From: Planctomycetota bacterium
Lineage (GTDB): Bacteria; Planctomycetota; UBA1135
DNA: 55,264 bases
NCBI GenBank assembly: GCA_021776925.1
Contig: JAJFFB010000040.1
Span: forward strand, 1 to 55,264
Direction of reading: 5' to 3'
Of this stretch, positions 8,298-16,502 are shown piece by piece (the first letter of the stretch is position 1; each line of letters starts with the position of its first letter). Made by a program: the position numbers and the translations under genes. The notes beneath the pieces are model-generated. The model searched no databases. It was not told the origin of the DNA and saw nothing but the letters and a program-made list of their open reading frames with translations.

Positions 8298-8378
8298 ATG
8301 CGACAAGTACAGATCAGCAAGTGGTGGTGGCCGAAAGAGCCCGCTGGAAAGGCGGGGTCTGACGGATCAAATTGCTGA
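8298..8378 (+). CDS. trpL: trp operon leader peptide with three consecutive Trp codons
   Basis: A 26-codon open frame, ATG 8298 to TGA 8376-8378, beginning MRQVQISKWWW. Codons 9-11 (8322-8330) are TGG TGG TGG. It sits between the predicted promoter and the attenuator terminator, upstream of trpE, which is exactly the arrangement of enterobacterial trpL. The ribosome senses charged tRNA-Trp here: stalling at the Trp codons leaves 8337-8347 free to form the antiterminator. No Shine-Dalgarno sequence precedes it, in agreement with the near-leaderless transcript predicted from the promoter. Three adjacent Trp codons in 26 are very unlikely by chance. Confidence 0.88.
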   Translation: MRQVQISKWWWPKEPAGKAGSDGSNC

Positions 8379-8414
8379 TTTCGCTCATCCCCCTCCAAAA
8401 CCACCAGCGGGCTC
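8337..8414 (+). promoter_or_regulatory. trp attenuator: antiterminator pairing and competing hairpin
   Basis: GAGCCCGCTGG at 8337-8347 is a perfect 11-base complement of CCAGCGGGCTC at 8404-8414. That pairing blocks the terminator stem starting at 8406. A competing small hairpin, CCCGC (8340-8344) with GCGGG (8352-8356), can sequester the first strand once the ribosome has passed, leaving the terminator free. The first strand begins 12 bases after the last base of the first Trp codon, about the reach of a ribosome stalled there. Confidence 0.82.
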
Positions 8415-8445
8415 CTGCCGATAGACAGGAGCCCGCTTTCTTTTT
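8406..8445 (+). terminator. trp attenuator intrinsic terminator
   Basis: AGCGGGCTCCTG (8406-8417) and CAGGAGCCCGCT (8426-8437) form a perfect 12-pair stem with an 8-base loop, followed by TTCTTTTT (8438-8445). This is a strong Rho-independent terminator located 13 bases before the trpE start, so it acts as an attenuator and not as the end of an upstream gene. Confidence 0.93.
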
Positions 8446-8458
8446 GCCCGGTTCCTGA

Positions 8459-9925
8459 ATGACACCTTTCCTCACTCAGAGCACTCCCGAAGACGCCGAC
8501 CAGAATGGCCTGGTCTGGGCGGACCTCGCTGCCGATCTGCACACGCCGGTGCGGCTGTTTCTTGCCTTGCGCGCCGCCGGCCACGAGGCCTGCCTGCTGG
8601 AATCGGCCGAAGGGCCGGAGCGCCTGGCACGTTACAGCTTCCTCGGCCTGGATCCAAAGGCGCGCTTCCACGCCGCCCACGACGGCAATGAACTGGTCAC
8701 CGCCGACGGCACCGAAACCCTGCCCGGCGACGGCCTGCAGGCGCTGCGGGAAGTGGCGGGGCGTTACCAGCTGCCGCCGACCCCTCCTGCATTGCCGCCC
8801 TTCTGCGGCGGCTGGATCGGCTGCTTCAGCTACGAATGGGCCGGAGTGCTGGAACCGACCACCGCGATGCCGCAGACCAGCCTGGAGCGGAACCCCTACG
8901 CGGTTTTTCATCTCTTCGAGACGATTCTGGCGCTGGACCATGCAGCGCAGAAACTGGTCCTGATCCAGGTCTGCCGCGGCGGCGCCGCCGAATACGACCG
9001 TGCGCTGGCTCACCTGCAGCAGGTGGCCGATCAGTTGCACACTCCGCCCCCGGAGATCGAAGCCCTGCGCCTGCTTGAGGCCGAGCCGCAGGCCTCGATG
9101 ACCCGCGAGCAGTACCAGGACAAGGTCGGCCAGCTGCAGGAATGCATCGGCCAGGGCGAAGTCTTCCAAGCCGTGCTGGCGCAGCGCTTCGACCACCGCT
9201 TCGAGGGTGATCCCTTCACCCTCTACCGAGTCCTGCGGCTGGCCAATCCGGCGCCGCACATGTTCTATTTTGAATCCCCCGGCCTGACGCTGGTCGGCAG
9301 TTCGCCGGAGCGCCTGGTGTCGGTGCATGACCGGGTGGTGCAGGTGCGGCCGATCGCCGGAACGCGGCCACGCGACGAAGACCTCGAGATCGACGCGCGC
9401 CTCGGCGCCGAGTTGTGCGGCGACCGCAAGGAACGCGCCGAGCACGACATGCTGGTCGACCTCGGACGCAATGACCTGGGCCGGGTGGCACGCATCGGCA
9501 CCGTTTCGGTGAAGGAACACGCTGCTTTGGAAAAGTTCGCCCGCGTGCAGCACCTGGTGAGCCGGGTCGAATGCGAGCTGGCTGCCAACCTTGATGCGCT
9601 CGACGCGCTGGCGGCGTGCTTCCCTGCCGGAACCGTCAGCGGGGCGCCCAAGGTGCGCGCCATGACCCTGCTGGCCGAAATCGAGCAAGCCGAACGCGGC
9701 GCCTACGCCGGCTGTTTCGGCTACCTGGATCTCAGCGGCAATCTGGACATGGCGATCAACATCCGCACCTTCAGCGTGCGTGGTGACGTGGTTTCGGTAC
9801 AGGCCGGTGCCGGGGTCGTCTACGACTCGGTGCCCGAGCGCGAGTTCGCCGAAACCTTGCACAAGTCGCAGGCACTCTTCGAGGCGCTGCAACTGGCTTC
9901 CCACCCGGCATTCAGCGGCTCCTGA
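8459..9925 (+). CDS. trpE: Anthranilate synthase component I
   Basis: Converts chorismate and ammonia (from TrpG) to anthranilate, the committed step of tryptophan synthesis. At 488 residues it is of usual length. The feedback-inhibition motif LLES is present at 46-49, suggesting Trp allostery is retained. The chorismate-binding domain shows GSSPERLV, RPIAGTRPR, GTVSGAPKVRAM and CFGYLDLSGNLDMAINIRTF. It is the first structural gene after the attenuator and is followed by trpG after 12 bases. Separate TrpE and TrpG confirm a two-subunit enzyme. Expression should be controlled by charged tRNA-Trp through the leader at 8298-8445. Confidence 0.96.
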   Translation: MTPFLTQSTPEDADQNGLVWADLAADLHTPVRLFLALRAAGHEACLLESAEGPERLARYSFLGLDPKARFHAAHDGNELVTADGTETLPGDGLQALREVAGRYQLPPTPPALPPFCGGWIGCFSYEWAGVLEPTTAMPQTSLERNPYAVFHLFETILALDHAAQKLVLIQVCRGGAAEYDRALAHLQQVADQLHTPPPEIEALRLLEAEPQASMTREQYQDKVGQLQECIGQGEVFQAVLAQRFDHRFEGDPFTLYRVLRLANPAPHMFYFESPGLTLVGSSPERLVSVHDRVVQVRPIAGTRPRDEDLEIDARLGAELCGDRKERAEHDMLVDLGRNDLGRVARIGTVSVKEHAALEKFARVQHLVSRVECELAANLDALDALAACFPAGTVSGAPKVRAMTLLAEIEQAERGAYAGCFGYLDLSGNLDMAINIRTFSVRGDVVSVQAGAGVVYDSVPEREFAETLHKSQALFEALQLASHPAFSGS

Positions 9926-9937
9926 TCCTGCTTCACG

Positions 9938-10531
9938 ATGATCCTCCTGATCGACAACTACGACAGCTTCACCTACAACCTGTACCAGTCGATGGCGGCG
10001 CAGGGTGCACAGGTCGAGGTGCGGCGCAACGACGCCATCGGCGTGGATGAAATACTGGCACTGCGCCCCACCGGCCTGGTGATCAGTCCGGGGCCGGGTT
10101 GGCCCGGCGACGCCGGCATAACACCACTGCTTTTTGCCGAACTGCCCGACACCATGCCCTTGCTCGGCGTATGTCTCGGCCACCAGGGTCTGTGTCAGTA
10201 CTACGGCGCCGACCTCGAGGTTGATCCGGTCCCGGTGCACGGCAAATCGACCATGGTGCACCACGTCGGCGAGGGTCTGTTCCGCGGTCTGCCCAACCCG
10301 CTTCCCGCCGGGCGCTACCACTCCCTGCGCGCACGGCGCGACAGCCTGCCGCAGTGCCTGGAGTTGAGCGCCTGGACCGAAGACGGGCTGGTGATGGGGG
10401 TGCAGCACCGCGAACTGCCGCGCTTTGGCATCCAATTCCATCCGGAGTCGATCCTGACGCCGACCGGGGACCGCCTGATCGGGCACTTCCTGACCCACAC
10501 CGGCGAGGGGGGGGGCGGGCGGTGCGGCTGA
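9938..10531 (+). CDS. trpG: Anthranilate synthase glutamine amidotransferase component
   Basis: Supplies ammonia from glutamine to TrpE. This 197-residue class I amidotransferase starts MILLIDNYDSFTYNL, has the oxyanion motif SPGPGWPGD, the nucleophile C79 in LLGVCLGHQGLCQ and the C-terminal FHPES of the catalytic His/Glu pair. Only about 10 residues follow the end of the fold, translated from a nine-G tract (10507-10515). Its 3' end overlaps trpD by 10 bases, so the two are translationally coupled, and the G-tract doubles as the trpD ribosome-binding purine run. In some bacteria TrpG is shared with folate synthesis (PabA); no pabB is seen here. Confidence 0.95.
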   Translation: MILLIDNYDSFTYNLYQSMAAQGAQVEVRRNDAIGVDEILALRPTGLVISPGPGWPGDAGITPLLFAELPDTMPLLGVCLGHQGLCQYYGADLEVDPVPVHGKSTMVHHVGEGLFRGLPNPLPAGRYHSLRARRDSLPQCLELSAWTEDGLVMGVQHRELPRFGIQFHPESILTPTGDRLIGHFLTHTGEGGGGRCG

Positions 10532-11547
10532 TCGAGGCGGTCGAACGGGTGCGCAGCGGCGGTCACCTCAGCCGCAGCGAGAGCCGCGCGGTTTTTGCCA
10601 CCACCCTGCGCGAAGATCTCGATGCGGTGGCCTTGGCAGAATTGCTGCGTGGGCTGGCCGAGCGCGGCGAACAGGTCGATGAGATCGCCGGCGCCGCCGA
10701 GGCGCTGCGCGACGCGATGACCCCCTTCGTGCACGACACAGCCACCGCCGTAGACACCTGCGGTACCGGCGGCGACGGCCTCGGCTCGTTCAACCTGTCC
10801 ACCGCGGCGGCGGTGGTGGCGGCCGCCGCCGGCGCGCGGGTGATCAAACACGGCAACCGCAGCGTTTCGTCCAAGTGTGGCAGCGCCGATCTGCTCGAAG
10901 CCGCCGGAGTACGCCTGGAACTGACTCCCGAGCAGGCCGCCGAGGTCTTCCGTCGCGTGGGCATCGTCTACCTGCACGCCCCCGCCTTTCATCCTGCCAT
11001 GCGTTTCGTTGCCCCGGTGCGCAAGCAGTTGGGCATCCGCACGATATTCAATTTCCTCGGGCCGTTGTGCAATCCGGGTTCGGTGCGACGCCATCTGCTC
11101 GGCGTCAGCGACGCGGCACGGGTGGAGTCCTTCGCCGGGGTGCTACGCGAGCTGGATTTCGATCGGGCCTTCGTGGTCCACGGCGCCGGCGGCGCCGATG
11201 AGCTGACCCTCGCGGGAGAAAACCAAATTGCCTACGTCGGCGCGGTGCCCGAGGTGCAACTCGACGCGGGCAGCCTTGGCTTGCCCGAGGCACCGGTGAC
11301 CGCCCTGCAAGGGGGCGAAGCGCCGCGCAATCTGGCCATCTTCCGCGCGCTGCTCGATGGCGAAGGCGGAGCGATCCGCGACGCGGTATGCCTCAACGCC
11401 TGCGCCGCTCTGATCGCCGCCGGGGTCCACGAGGTTCCAGCCGGCGCGCTCGCCGGCGCGCGCGAGGCCCTGGACAGTGGTGCCGCGCGCGACCTGATGG
11501 GGCGCCTGACCACCACCAGCCATCTGGTCGCCGGAGGGCTGCAGTGA
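10522..11547 (+). CDS. trpD: Anthranilate phosphoribosyltransferase
   Basis: Transfers phosphoribose from PRPP to anthranilate. The 341-residue protein has the PRPP loop CGTGGDGLGSFNLST, the KHGNRSVSSKCGSADLLEA segment and MRFVAPVRKQLGIRTIFNFLGPLCNP, all diagnostic. Start GTG 10522 is chosen because MRLIEAVERVRSGGHLS matches the family N-terminus. The open frame continues further upstream, but that part only shadows trpG. It overlaps trpG by 10 bases behind a nine-G tract. The 3' end lies inside a 35-base-period duplication that also carries the trpC start. Confidence 0.95.
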   Translation: MRLIEAVERVRSGGHLSRSESRAVFATTLREDLDAVALAELLRGLAERGEQVDEIAGAAEALRDAMTPFVHDTATAVDTCGTGGDGLGSFNLSTAAAVVAAAAGARVIKHGNRSVSSKCGSADLLEAAGVRLELTPEQAAEVFRRVGIVYLHAPAFHPAMRFVAPVRKQLGIRTIFNFLGPLCNPGSVRRHLLGVSDAARVESFAGVLRELDFDRAFVVHGAGGADELTLAGENQIAYVGAVPEVQLDAGSLGLPEAPVTALQGGEAPRNLAIFRALLDGEGGAIRDAVCLNACAALIAAGVHEVPAGALAGAREALDSGAARDLMGRLTTTSHLVAGGLQ

Positions 11548-11587
11548 GCGCTTTGCGGCCAAGCCAGGGAGGACTGCAGTGAGCGCT
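11533..11587 (+). repeat. 20-base direct repeat at the trpD-trpC junction
   Basis: GGAGGGCTGCAGTGAGCGCT (11533-11552) recurs as GGAGGACTGCAGTGAGCGCT (11568-11587), one mismatch, 35-base period. Both copies hold a GGAGG six bases before a GTG. The second GTG (11579) starts trpC. The first (11544, another frame) would give a 12-residue peptide ending at 11580-11582, overlapping the trpC start. Confidence 0.85.
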
Positions 11588-12397
11588 GCGGATCATGCGG
11601 CGGCTGGCCAGCGGCTGGCGCCGATCCTGCGCGCGGTGGCTGCGCGTTCGCAACAGCGCCGTCGCCAGCGGCCGCTGAGCAGTCTGCGCCAGGAGGTCGT
11701 GGTCGATGACCAGCGCCGCCAGGTTTTTGTCGCCGCCTTGCGCCACCCAGAGTTGGCAGTGATCGCCGAAATCAAACGCCGCTCGCCGTCTGCGGGAGTG
11801 CTGGCCACCGAGGTCGATGTTGCCGCGCGCGCGCGCGCCTACGCCGAGGGGGGGGCTAGCGCTTTGTCGATCCTGACCGAACAGGATCACTTTCATGGCG
11901 ACCTTGCCGACCTGGAGCTCGCCGCGAGCGCCGGTCTGCCGCGCCTGCGCAAGGACTTCGTGCTCGATCACGGCATGGTGCTGGAGAGCCAGCTTGCCGG
12001 CGCCGACGCGATCCTGTTGCTCGCGGTGTGCCTGCCGGACACGCTGCTGCTCGAGTTGCGTCAGCTCGCCGCCGAGGCCGGCCTTGCGGTTCTGCTCGAG
12101 ATCCATCATCCATCCGAATTGGAGCGCGCGGTCGCCGCGCAGCCCGACTGCCTGGGGATCAATGCGCGTGACCTGACCTCCTTCGAGGTCGACCTGGCGC
12201 ACATCGAAAGCTGGATGAGCGAGGTGCCGGAGCGTTTCGTGCGGGTGGCTGAGAGCGGTGTGCGCACCGCCGCCGACGCAGAGCGCATGCGCGCCGTTGG
12301 CGCCGACGCGGTGCTGGTCGGCGAGAGCTTGATGCGCGCAGCCGATCCGGCGGCGCTGATCCGCGCCCTGCGCGGCGGCAAGGGGGGGGTGAAATGA
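11579..12397 (+). CDS. trpC: Indole-3-glycerol phosphate synthase
   Basis: Closes the indole ring, making indole-3-glycerol phosphate. The 272-residue TIM barrel shows [13 protein letters not shown] (catalytic Lys region), [54 protein letters not shown] and [11 protein letters not shown]. Start GTG 11579 follows GGAGG by 6 bases. The coding sequence carries two unstable-looking tracts close together: alternating CG at 11824-11838 and eight G at 11848-11855. A further eight-G tract (12382-12389) at its 3' end lies just before the trpF start. It overlaps trpF by 4 bases (ATGA). Confidence 0.95.
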   Translation: MSAADHAAAGQRLAPILRAVAARSQQRRRQRPLSSLRQEVVVDDQRRQVFVAALRHPELAVIAEIKRRSPSAGVLATEVDVAARARAYAEGGASALSILTEQDHFHGDLADLELAASAGLPRLRKDFVLDHGMVLESQLAGADAILLLAVCLPDTLLLELRQLAAEAGLAVLLEIHHPSELERAVAAQPDCLGINARDLTSFEVDLAHIESWMSEVPERFVRVAESGVRTAADAERMRAVGADAVLVGESLMRAADPAALIRALRGGKGGVK

Positions 12398-13152
12398 ACT
12401 ACCGACTGCCCAGGGTCAAGGTCTGTGGTCTGTGCCGCGTGCAGGACCTGCGTGCCGCCCTGGCCGCCGGCGCCGACGCGGTGGGATTCGTCCAGCACCC
12501 GCCCAGTCCGCGTGCGGTGGCCCCGGACCAGGTCGCCGACATGCTCGCCGCCGTCGGCAGCTGGGGTCTGGACGCCGCCAGGGGTTTGGACGCCGCCGGC
12601 AGTGGGTTGGACGAGGCGAGCGGAGCATCCGCAGTTGGCCTTCCCAGCGCCGGGCAGAGGTCCGCGGGCGAGCCGCTGAGCGTGGCGGTGATGGTCGACC
12701 TGGATCCCACCCGCGCCCACGCCTGGGCGGCGCGTGCCGGGGTTGCGGCGGTGCAATTGTGCGGTCAGGAACAAGCCAAAGACTGGTCTGGCTTCCCCTT
12801 GCCGCTGTGGCGGCGCATCGGGGTCGACGGCCACGGAGCCGAGGAGATGAAGCGCTGGCACGGCGTGGCGAATGCGTTCGTACTCGACCATCCCGACAGC
12901 GTCGGCGGCAGCGGACGCACTGTGGATTGGGAGCTGGCGCACCAGCTCGTTCAGCGCGGACCATGTCTGCTCGCCGGTGGTCTCGGTGCGGACAACGTCG
13001 TCGCCGCGGTCGCCGCCGCGCTGCCCGCCGGGGTCGACGCCTCCAGCCGTCTCGAGGCTGCGCCCGGGTGCAAGAACCCGGCCGAGGTCCTGACCTTCGT
13101 CCAACGTGCCCACGCAGCGCTGGATCTGATCCAGCAAGAGGCAGAACAATGA
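12394..13152 (+). CDS. trpF: Phosphoribosylanthranilate isomerase, enlarged
   Basis: Isomerises phosphoribosylanthranilate to CdRP. Family motifs are [26 protein letters not shown] (10-33, split here: VKVCGLCRV with the catalytic Cys 11), VAVMVDLDP and the C-terminal GLGADNVV...VDASSRLE with catalytic Asp. The protein is 252 residues, about 40 longer than usual. The extra material is at 57-92, after the second strand, and contains a degenerate repeat of GLDAA ([20 protein letters not shown]). It looks like an expanded loop and not a new domain. ATG 12394 overlaps the trpC stop; an eight-G tract stands 4 bases upstream as purine-rich initiation signal. Confidence 0.88.
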   Translation: MNYRLPRVKVCGLCRVQDLRAALAAGADAVGFVQHPPSPRAVAPDQVADMLAAVGSWGLDAARGLDAAGSGLDEASGASAVGLPSAGQRSAGEPLSVAVMVDLDPTRAHAWAARAGVAAVQLCGQEQAKDWSGFPLPLWRRIGVDGHGAEEMKRWHGVANAFVLDHPDSVGGSGRTVDWELAHQLVQRGPCLLAGGLGADNVVAAVAAALPAGVDASSRLEAAPGCKNPAEVLTFVQRAHAALDLIQQEAEQ

Positions 13153-14339
13153 AGCACACCCGATTCGGCCCCTACGGCGGCGTCTTCGCGCCGGAGACCT
13201 TGATGGCCTCGCTCGAGGAATTGGAAGACGCCTGGCGTTCGCTGTGGTCGGACCTCGGATTCCGTGCGCGTTTGTCCGGGCTGTTGCGCGACTACGCCGG
13301 CCGCCCGACGGCGTTGACCCACGCCGAACGCCTGTCCGAGGAATTCGGCTTCGAGTTGTGGCTGAAGCGCGAAGACCTGCTGCACACCGGCGCGCACAAA
13401 CTCAACAACGCCCTCGGCCAGTGCCTGCTGGCGCAGGCGATGGGCAAGACCCGCATCCTCGCCGAAACCGGTGCCGGCCAGCACGGCGTCGCCACCGCCA
13501 CCGCGTGCGCCAAGCTGGGGTTGGATTGTGTGGTCTACATGGGTTCGGTCGACGCGCAGCGTCAACGGCCCAACGTGCTGCGCATGCAATTGATGGGTGC
13601 GCGCGTGGTGGTGGTTGAGCACGGCCAGCGCACCTTGAAGGACGCCATCAACGAGGCGATGCGCGCCTGGGTGAGTGATCCGCAAGCGCACTACGTGCTC
13701 GGTTCGGCGCTGGGCCCGCACCCCTTTCCGTCGATGGTCGCCGCCTTCCACGAAGTCATCGGCCAGGAGGCGCGTGCCCAGATCCTGGAACAGGCTGGTG
13801 ACCTGCCGGATTACGCCATCGCGTGCGTAGGCGGCGGTTCCAACGCGATCGGGCTGTTCCGCGCCTTCCTCGAAGATGAGTCGGTGCGCCTGGTCGGGGT
13901 CGAGGCCGGCGGCGAAGGCATCGACAGCGGCCGCCACGCGGCGCGCTTCGCCGGCGGCAGCCCGGGAGTCCTGCACGGCTGTTTCACCTGGTTGTTGCAG
14001 GACGACGACGGCCAGATCCTGCCGACGCACAGCGTCAGCGCCGGCCTGGACTATCCCGCGGTCGGCCCCGAACACGCCGACCTTGAGAGGCGCCAGCGCG
14101 CGCGTTACGAATCGGCCAGCGACGAGGTCGCCTTGCGAGCCTTCGCCGCGCTGTCGGAAAGAGAGGGCATCCTGCCGGCGCTCGAATCCAGCCACGCGGT
14201 GGGCTGGGTGATGGAACAGGCGCAGGAACTGCAAGGCAAGCGCTTGCTGGTCAACCTGTCGGGACGCGGCGACAAGGACCTGGGCACCATCTTTGCGTTG
14301 CGTCAGGAAGGCGCCAGTGACGCGGAGGTGTTGTCGTGA
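13149..14339 (+). CDS. trpB: Tryptophan synthase beta chain
   Basis: PLP enzyme condensing indole with serine. The 396 residues begin [19 protein letters not shown], the classic TrpB1 N-terminus, which fixes the start at ATG 13149; upstream frame extension only shadows trpF. The PLP lysine is K84 in [13 protein letters not shown]. Other signatures are [29 protein letters not shown], the phosphate-binding GGGSNAIG and GRGDKDL. Overlaps trpF by 4 bases and trpA by 4 bases, consistent with coupled translation of the alpha2-beta2 complex. Confidence 0.97.
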   Translation: MKHTRFGPYGGVFAPETLMASLEELEDAWRSLWSDLGFRARLSGLLRDYAGRPTALTHAERLSEEFGFELWLKREDLLHTGAHKLNNALGQCLLAQAMGKTRILAETGAGQHGVATATACAKLGLDCVVYMGSVDAQRQRPNVLRMQLMGARVVVVEHGQRTLKDAINEAMRAWVSDPQAHYVLGSALGPHPFPSMVAAFHEVIGQEARAQILEQAGDLPDYAIACVGGGSNAIGLFRAFLEDESVRLVGVEAGGEGIDSGRHAARFAGGSPGVLHGCFTWLLQDDDGQILPTHSVSAGLDYPAVGPEHADLERRQRARYESASDEVALRAFAALSEREGILPALESSHAVGWVMEQAQELQGKRLLVNLSGRGDKDLGTIFALRQEGASDAEVLS

Positions 14340-15160
14340 ACAACCGCCTGCATCGCGTCACCCGCGAACTGCGCGCCAGTGGCCGCCGCGGGCTGTCACC
14401 CTATCTGACCGCCGGCGACGGTGGTCTTGATCAGACCTTGGATCTGCTACATGCGGTCGAGGCCTCCGGTGCGAGTTGCTGCGAACTTGGGGTGCCCTTC
14501 AGTGATCCGATCGCCGATGGTCCGGTGCTGCAGGCGGCCGCCGATCGAGCGCTCGCCGCTGGCACCACCGTCAACCGCATCCTGGCAATGGTCGCGCGCT
14601 TCCGCGACAACGGTGGTTCGCTGCCGATCGCGCTGATGTCGTATTGGAATCCACTCGGCCACCGTGGCTGGCCGGCCTTTTGCAGCGAAGCCGCTACCGC
14701 GGGCATCGACGCCCTGATCGTTCCCGACCTGCCGGTGGAGGAAGGTGGCGAAGTGATGGAGGCCGCCGCCGCTGCCGAGCTATGCCCGATTTTCTTTGCC
14801 GCGCCGACCAGCAGTGAGCGGCGCATCCGTGCGTCGGCGGCCGCCAGTCGCGGCTTCCTCTACGTCGTCGGCCGCACCGGGGTGACCGGAGCCGGCACCA
14901 CCTTCGACAGCAGTGCGTTGGATTTCCTTAAGGGTGTACGCGCCCTGGCCGGGGATCTGCCGCTGGCCGTCGGCTTCGGCATCCGTGCCGCCGAGGACGT
15001 GGCCGCGGCCACCAGGTACGCCGATCTGGCCATCGTCGGTACCGCCCTGGTGGAACGCATTCACCGCGCCGGTGCCCAGGCGACGCAGGCCGCTGAGGAA
15101 TACCTGCGTGAGCTGGTCGCCGCCACCACTTCTGTTTCGTCCTCACCCAGTTCCGATTAG
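14336..15160 (+). CDS. trpA: Tryptophan synthase alpha chain
   Basis: Cleaves indole-3-glycerol phosphate and passes indole to TrpB. This 274-residue TIM barrel has the catalytic E50 in [15 protein letters not shown] and D61 in the same segment, then [41 protein letters not shown] and [10 protein letters not shown]. Start GTG 14336 overlaps the trpB stop (GTGA). It ends 4 bases before the chorismate-mutase-like gene, which suggests that the operon continues into the two shared-pathway genes. Confidence 0.96.
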   Translation: MNNRLHRVTRELRASGRRGLSPYLTAGDGGLDQTLDLLHAVEASGASCCELGVPFSDPIADGPVLQAAADRALAAGTTVNRILAMVARFRDNGGSLPIALMSYWNPLGHRGWPAFCSEAATAGIDALIVPDLPVEEGGEVMEAAAAAELCPIFFAAPTSSERRIRASAAASRGFLYVVGRTGVTGAGTTFDSSALDFLKGVRALAGDLPLAVGFGIRAAEDVAAATRYADLAIVGTALVERIHRAGAQATQAAEEYLRELVAATTSVSSSPSSD

Positions 15161-15164
15161 TGTC

Positions 15165-15449
15165 ATGAATCCTGCCCTGCGTCATCAACTTGCCTTCCTC
15201 GATCGCAGCTTGCTCGCCTTGCTGAACGAGCGCGCGCGTCTGCTTCAGCCGGTCGACGCCGAAGATCCTGCGCGACGCCCGGCGATCGACGATTTGATGC
15301 GCCGCCACGCGGGTGGTTTCGATCCTGCCTCCCTGGAGGAAGTGTTCGCGGTGATCGACCGCGGATGTGCACCGGCGGGGCGAAATCTGCGGGTTCAGGA
15401 TGGAGGTGCCTGTGCGGCGCGGCGCCCGCCCACGGAGGAAGACGCATGA
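15165..15449 (+). CDS. Chorismate-mutase-like (AroQ-type) small protein, possibly inactive
   Basis: A 94-residue helical protein. ALRHQLAFLDRSLLALLNERARLL matches helix 1 of AroQ chorismate mutase, including equivalents of the two active-site arginines (R11 and R28 in E. coli numbering). The central segment holding the catalytic Lys39 and the D48/R51/E52 group is shortened and not recognisable. The ending SLEEVFAVIDRGC fits the last helix. It overlaps the DAHP synthase gene by 4 bases. It may therefore be a degenerate mutase acting as a regulatory partner of DAHP synthase, or a weak mutase. The family call is from pattern only. Confidence 0.55.
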   Translation: MNPALRHQLAFLDRSLLALLNERARLLQPVDAEDPARRPAIDDLMRRHAGGFDPASLEEVFAVIDRGCAPAGRNLRVQDGGACAARRPPTEEDA

Positions 15450-16468
15450 TCCTGCGTTTCCAATCTGGATCCTCGCGTGAGCACGTGCAGATGGTGCGTG
15501 AAGGCTTGGAGAAAGAGGGCATCCGCACGCTGCTTTCCACCGAAACCGCGCGCCCGCTTGTTGCGGTGATCGACAAGACGCCGCCCGCTCTGCTCGACGG
15601 ATTGAAGCAGGATGCGCAGATCGAAGACATCGTGCCCACCCGCGGTGATCGGCGCATGGTCGAGCGCGCTTTCTTCGAGCAGCCGTCCAAGGTGCGTATC
15701 GGCTCGGTCGAAATCGGTGGCGGCAAGGTGGTGATGATGGCTGGTCCGTGCTCGGTCGAGGGCCGCGACTTCATGCTCGAATCGGCGCGCATGGTGCGCG
15801 ACGCCGGCGCCCAGGTGCTGCGGGGAGGGGCCTACAAACCGCGCACCAGTCCCTACAGCTTCCAGGGCTTCGGCGTTGAGGGGCTGTCGCAACTGAAAGA
15901 CGCCGGCGAGGCCTACGGCATGCCGGTGGTCACCGAGATCATGGACGCGGCGCATCTGCCCGCCTTCGTCGACCACGACATCGACATGCTGCAGATCGGC
16001 GCGCGCAACATGCAGAACTTCACCATGCTCAAGGTGATCGCCGAGGCCGGTATTCCGGTGCTGCTGAAGCGGGCACTGTCGGGCACCGTCGATGAGTGGC
16101 TGTATTCGGCGGAATACCTGTCCGCCTTCGGCAGCCCGCAGGTGGTGTTGTGTGAGCGCGGCATCCGCACCTACGAGCCGGCCACGCGCAACACCCTGGA
16201 CCTGACCGTACTGCCGCTGCTGCGCGAATGGACCCACCTGCCGATCGTTGTCGATCCGGCGCACGCGGTCGGGGTGGCGCGCTTCATCCGTCCGCTGGCC
16301 CGCGCGGCGGTCGCCGCCGGCGCCGACGGCCTGATCGTCGAGTCGCATCCGCGCCCGGAACAGGCACGCAGCGACAAGGACCAGGCGCTGCTGGCCAGCG
16401 AACTGGCCGACATCGTCGCCGACACGCGCGTACTCGCGGCGGTGACCGGCCGCAGCTATCACCCATGA
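15446..16468 (+). CDS. aroF: 3-deoxy-7-phosphoheptulonate (DAHP) synthase
   Basis: First enzyme of the shikimate pathway, joining PEP and erythrose 4-phosphate. The 340 residues comprise an N-terminal ferredoxin-like domain (about 1-70, MILRFQSGSSREHVQMV) and a KDO8PS-like TIM barrel with VMMAGPCSVEG, LRGGAYKPRTSPYSFQGFG, LQIGARNMQNF, VLLKRALSGT and IVVDPAHAVG. This is the type Ibeta architecture, whose added domain usually mediates feedback control. ATG 15446 overlaps the mutase-like gene (ATGA), and upstream frame extension is antisense-like filler. Placement at the end of the trp operon links precursor supply to tryptophan demand. Confidence 0.94.
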   Translation: MILRFQSGSSREHVQMVREGLEKEGIRTLLSTETARPLVAVIDKTPPALLDGLKQDAQIEDIVPTRGDRRMVERAFFEQPSKVRIGSVEIGGGKVVMMAGPCSVEGRDFMLESARMVRDAGAQVLRGGAYKPRTSPYSFQGFGVEGLSQLKDAGEAYGMPVVTEIMDAAHLPAFVDHDIDMLQIGARNMQNFTMLKVIAEAGIPVLLKRALSGTVDEWLYSAEYLSAFGSPQVVLCERGIRTYEPATRNTLDLTVLPLLREWTHLPIVVDPAHAVGVARFIRPLARAAVAAGADGLIVESHPRPEQARSDKDQALLASELADIVADTRVLAAVTGRSYHP

Positions 16469-16502
16469 GCCTTTTCTTCCTCGATCACCCTCGGACCAAG
16501 CC

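Noticed and set aside
8282..10498. 738-codon minus-strand frame
   Set aside because: It is antisense to trpE and trpG and crosses the trp promoter and attenuator; no protein-like features.
12432..13148. Upstream extension giving TrpB 635 residues
   Set aside because: That segment shadows trpF in another frame; TrpB N-terminal similarity begins at ATG 13149.
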